Source: Bifidobacteriaceae bacterium
GTDB lineage: Bacteria > Actinomycetota > Actinomycetes > Actinomycetales > WQXJ01
Length of the DNA stretch: 6,129 nucleotides
Direction: 5' to 3'
Assembly: GCA_031255075.1 (NCBI GenBank)
Contig: JAIRTF010000266.1
Span: forward strand, 1-6,129
The notes below the pieces were generated by a model. That model did no database searches. It was not told the origin of the DNA and saw only the letters and a list, made by a program, of their open reading frames with translations. Both the position numbers and the translations under genes were made by a program. This document shows, piece by piece, positions 4,977 to 6,129 of this stretch (positions are counted from its first letter, which is position 1; each line of letters starts with the position of its first letter).

Positions 4977-6016
4977 TGGACGAATCCGCCTTGTTGGCCG
5001 GATTCGTGCCGGGGCTGCCGCAGCATGACGGGGTCTTGTTGGGGCCGGGGGATGATTCGGCGGTGGTGGCCGCCACCGATGGCCGGTTGACTGTTTCGAC
5101 TGACATCTTGGTGGAAGGCGTTCATTTCCGCCGGGCTTGGTCCAGCCCGTTCGATTTGGGCTGGCGATTGGCGGCTCAGAATCTGGCCGACGCGGCGGCC
5201 ATGGGAGCTGCGCCGAAGTACCTGGTAGCGGCCTTGAGCGGGCCTCCGGACAGTTTGACGCCAGCCTTCTTGAACCAGTTCGCCGCCGGTTTGGCCGGCT
5301 TCTGTGACCGTCATGGCACGGCGGTGGTGGGTGGCGATCTGTCCGCCGGGCCGCAGTTGACGCTATGTGCCACGGTCTTGGGAGATTTGGCCGGCCGTCC
5401 GCCGGTCACCCGGTCTGGCGCTCGCCCCGGTGACATTGTCGCCTTGCACGATGCCGCGCCGGCCGGCTCCCCGAATCCGGCACCTTGGCGTCCGCCCCAG
5501 TGCCCTACCCACGGGTCCCCGCCGCCCGGCCGGCTGGGCCGGTCAGCTGCCGGTTTGGCCTGTTTGACGGCCGGCTTGAATCCGGCGGATTTGGCACCTG
5601 ACAGTGTTGAAGCGGCAGCTATCAGCGGCTATTTGCGCCCGGACCCAGACATTGGCCAAGGACGCCTGGCGGCGCTCGCCGGTGCCACCGCCATGTTGGA
5701 TGTTTCGGATTCACTGACCCTGGATGCCGAACGTTTGGCTCAGGCCAGTGGCGTACAGATCTGGCTGGACTCGGAGGCCGCGCCCATCCAAGCGGCCTTG
5801 GACCAACTGGCTCCATTGGCCGCTCGGCTTGGGGCCCAGGCGACTGGTTGGGTCTGGGGCGGCGGTGAAGACCATGCGTTGCTGGCCACCTTCCCAGCTG
5901 AGGCTCCGCTGCCAGAGGGCTGGAGCGGCATCGGCCAAGTGCGGGAAGCGGGCGAAACTGGGCCTGGTGTGGACGGTCCGGTTGTCAGCGGCTGGGACCA
6001 CCTGGCGCCTAGCTGA
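4976..6016 (+). CDS. thiL: Thiamine-monophosphate kinase with an internal Pro-rich insertion
   Basis: ThiL phosphorylates thiamine monophosphate to thiamine diphosphate, the last step of cofactor synthesis, using ATP and Mg2+. Family motifs of the PurM/AIR-synthase-like fold are GPGDDSAV (23-30), STDILVEGVHFR (41-52), NLADAAAMGA (69-78), GGDLSAGPQLTL (119-130), GRLGRSAAGL (185-194), YLRPDPDI (219-226), DVSDSL (242-247; DVSDGL is usual) and GGGEDHALL (295-303; GGEDYELL in many bacteria). The protein is 346 aa. About 26 residues at 158-185 interrupt the normally tight join between PGDIVAL and GRLGRSAAGL with Pro/Ser/Ala-rich sequence containing one Cys and one Trp; without them the length would be typical. 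The ATG sits in TGATG with the ddl stop and has no Shine-Dalgarno, so translation probably depends on reinitiation after ddl. The family is secure. Activity is likely but not certain, given the insertion. Confidence 0.92.
   Translation: MDESALLAGFVPGLPQHDGVLLGPGDDSAVVAATDGRLTVSTDILVEGVHFRRAWSSPFDLGWRLAAQNLADAAAMGAAPKYLVAALSGPPDSLTPAFLNQFAAGLAGFCDRHGTAVVGGDLSAGPQLTLCATVLGDLAGRPPVTRSGARPGDIVALHDAAPAGSPNPAPWRPPQCPTHGSPPPGRLGRSAAGLACLTAGLNPADLAPDSVEAAAISGYLRPDPDIGQGRLAALAGATAMLDVSDSLTLDAERLAQASGVQIWLDSEAAPIQAALDQLAPLAARLGAQATGWVWGGGEDHALLATFPAEAPLPEGWSGIGQVREAGETGPGVDGPVVSGWDHLAPS
5447..5530 (+). other. In-frame proline-rich insertion within thiL
   Basis: This stretch encodes ThiL residues 158-185. 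The surrounding gene is G-rich on its coding strand, whereas this block is C-rich with many CCN codons, so strand composition flips locally. Both flanks are in the same frame and join recognisable family motifs. The segment therefore looks like an added loop rather than a frameshift. Its exact edges are uncertain by a few codons. Confidence 0.6.
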
Positions 6017-6129
6017 CAGCCCGCGCGGACAAGGCAGCCCCAGGCCGAGGCGATGGGTGCTAAGTGGGTGGGCGAAGATCTACGCCAGTGGCGTACAAAG
6101 AAGAAGGTTGAGCGGCCTGCTGAGCACCT
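6017..6129. other. Unresolved window edge after thiL
   Basis: No clear terminator or RNA gene is visible here. The thiL frame stays open after its TGA to the end of the window, with an ATG at 6053 that would begin MGAKWVGEDLRQWRTKKKVE. On the minus strand a frame ending in TAG at 6062-6060 is also open to the edge and would be the end of a convergent gene (..LYATGVDLRPPT). Neither resembles a family I know, and 113 bases are too few to choose between them. Confidence 0.25.

Noticed and set aside
5459..5535. 10-bp direct repeat CCGGCCGGCT (5459-5468 and 5526-5535) bracketing the ThiL insertion, as a target-site duplication or slippage scar.
   Set aside because: The copies are 67 nt apart and in different reading frames, so simple excision would break the gene. 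The word is also expected often in such GC-rich DNA.

Overview
The window is GC-rich (roughly 60 % or a little more, judged by eye) and densely coding. Protein variants such as the 'PEGTVTRDPDTWPMRG' block in the acyltransferase, 'GGEDHALL' in ThiL and the 'SLGGVESMLERRQRW' C-terminal block in the PLP enzyme look like high-GC Gram-positive bacteria (Actinomycetota). Three of the four apparent transcription-unit starts look leaderless, which fits that phylum. Leucine TTG codons are common, so this is not an extreme-GC streptomycete type. I cannot name the family or genus.

Layout: (1) 42-1780, plus strand: a two-gene operon of a PlsC-type 1-acylglycerol-3-phosphate acyltransferase and gpsA (glycerol-3-phosphate dehydrogenase), overlapping by 4 nt. 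(2) 1832-2368, minus strand: an unrecognised 178-aa single-pass membrane protein, convergent with gpsA, with its own promoter and a strong Shine-Dalgarno. (3) 2521-3702, minus strand: a Cys/Met-metabolism PLP enzyme (cystathionine gamma-lyase/synthase-like) followed by a likely rho-independent terminator at 2467-2489. (4) 3703-3845: a divergent promoter region of about 143 bp. (5) 3846-6016, plus strand: ddl (D-alanine-D-alanine ligase) and thiL (thiamine-monophosphate kinase), sharing one base in TGATG. (6) 6017-6129: a short unresolved edge.

Functionally this is a housekeeping segment. GpsA makes sn-glycerol-3-phosphate and PlsC performs the second acylation to phosphatidic acid, so both serve phospholipid synthesis. 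Ddl supplies the D-Ala-D-Ala dipeptide for peptidoglycan. ThiL makes thiamine diphosphate. The PLP enzyme belongs to sulfur amino-acid metabolism. The plus-strand envelope/cofactor genes are interrupted by two independently transcribed minus-strand genes.

I found no mobile element, CRISPR array, RNA gene, phage gene or defence gene, and nothing I would call a new system. The observations most worth a second look are the repeated leaderless-promoter geometry (TANNNT 6-7 nt before ATG at three operon heads), a proline-rich C-biased insertion of about 26 residues inside ThiL, and the small membrane protein whose transcript would begin with a hairpin.
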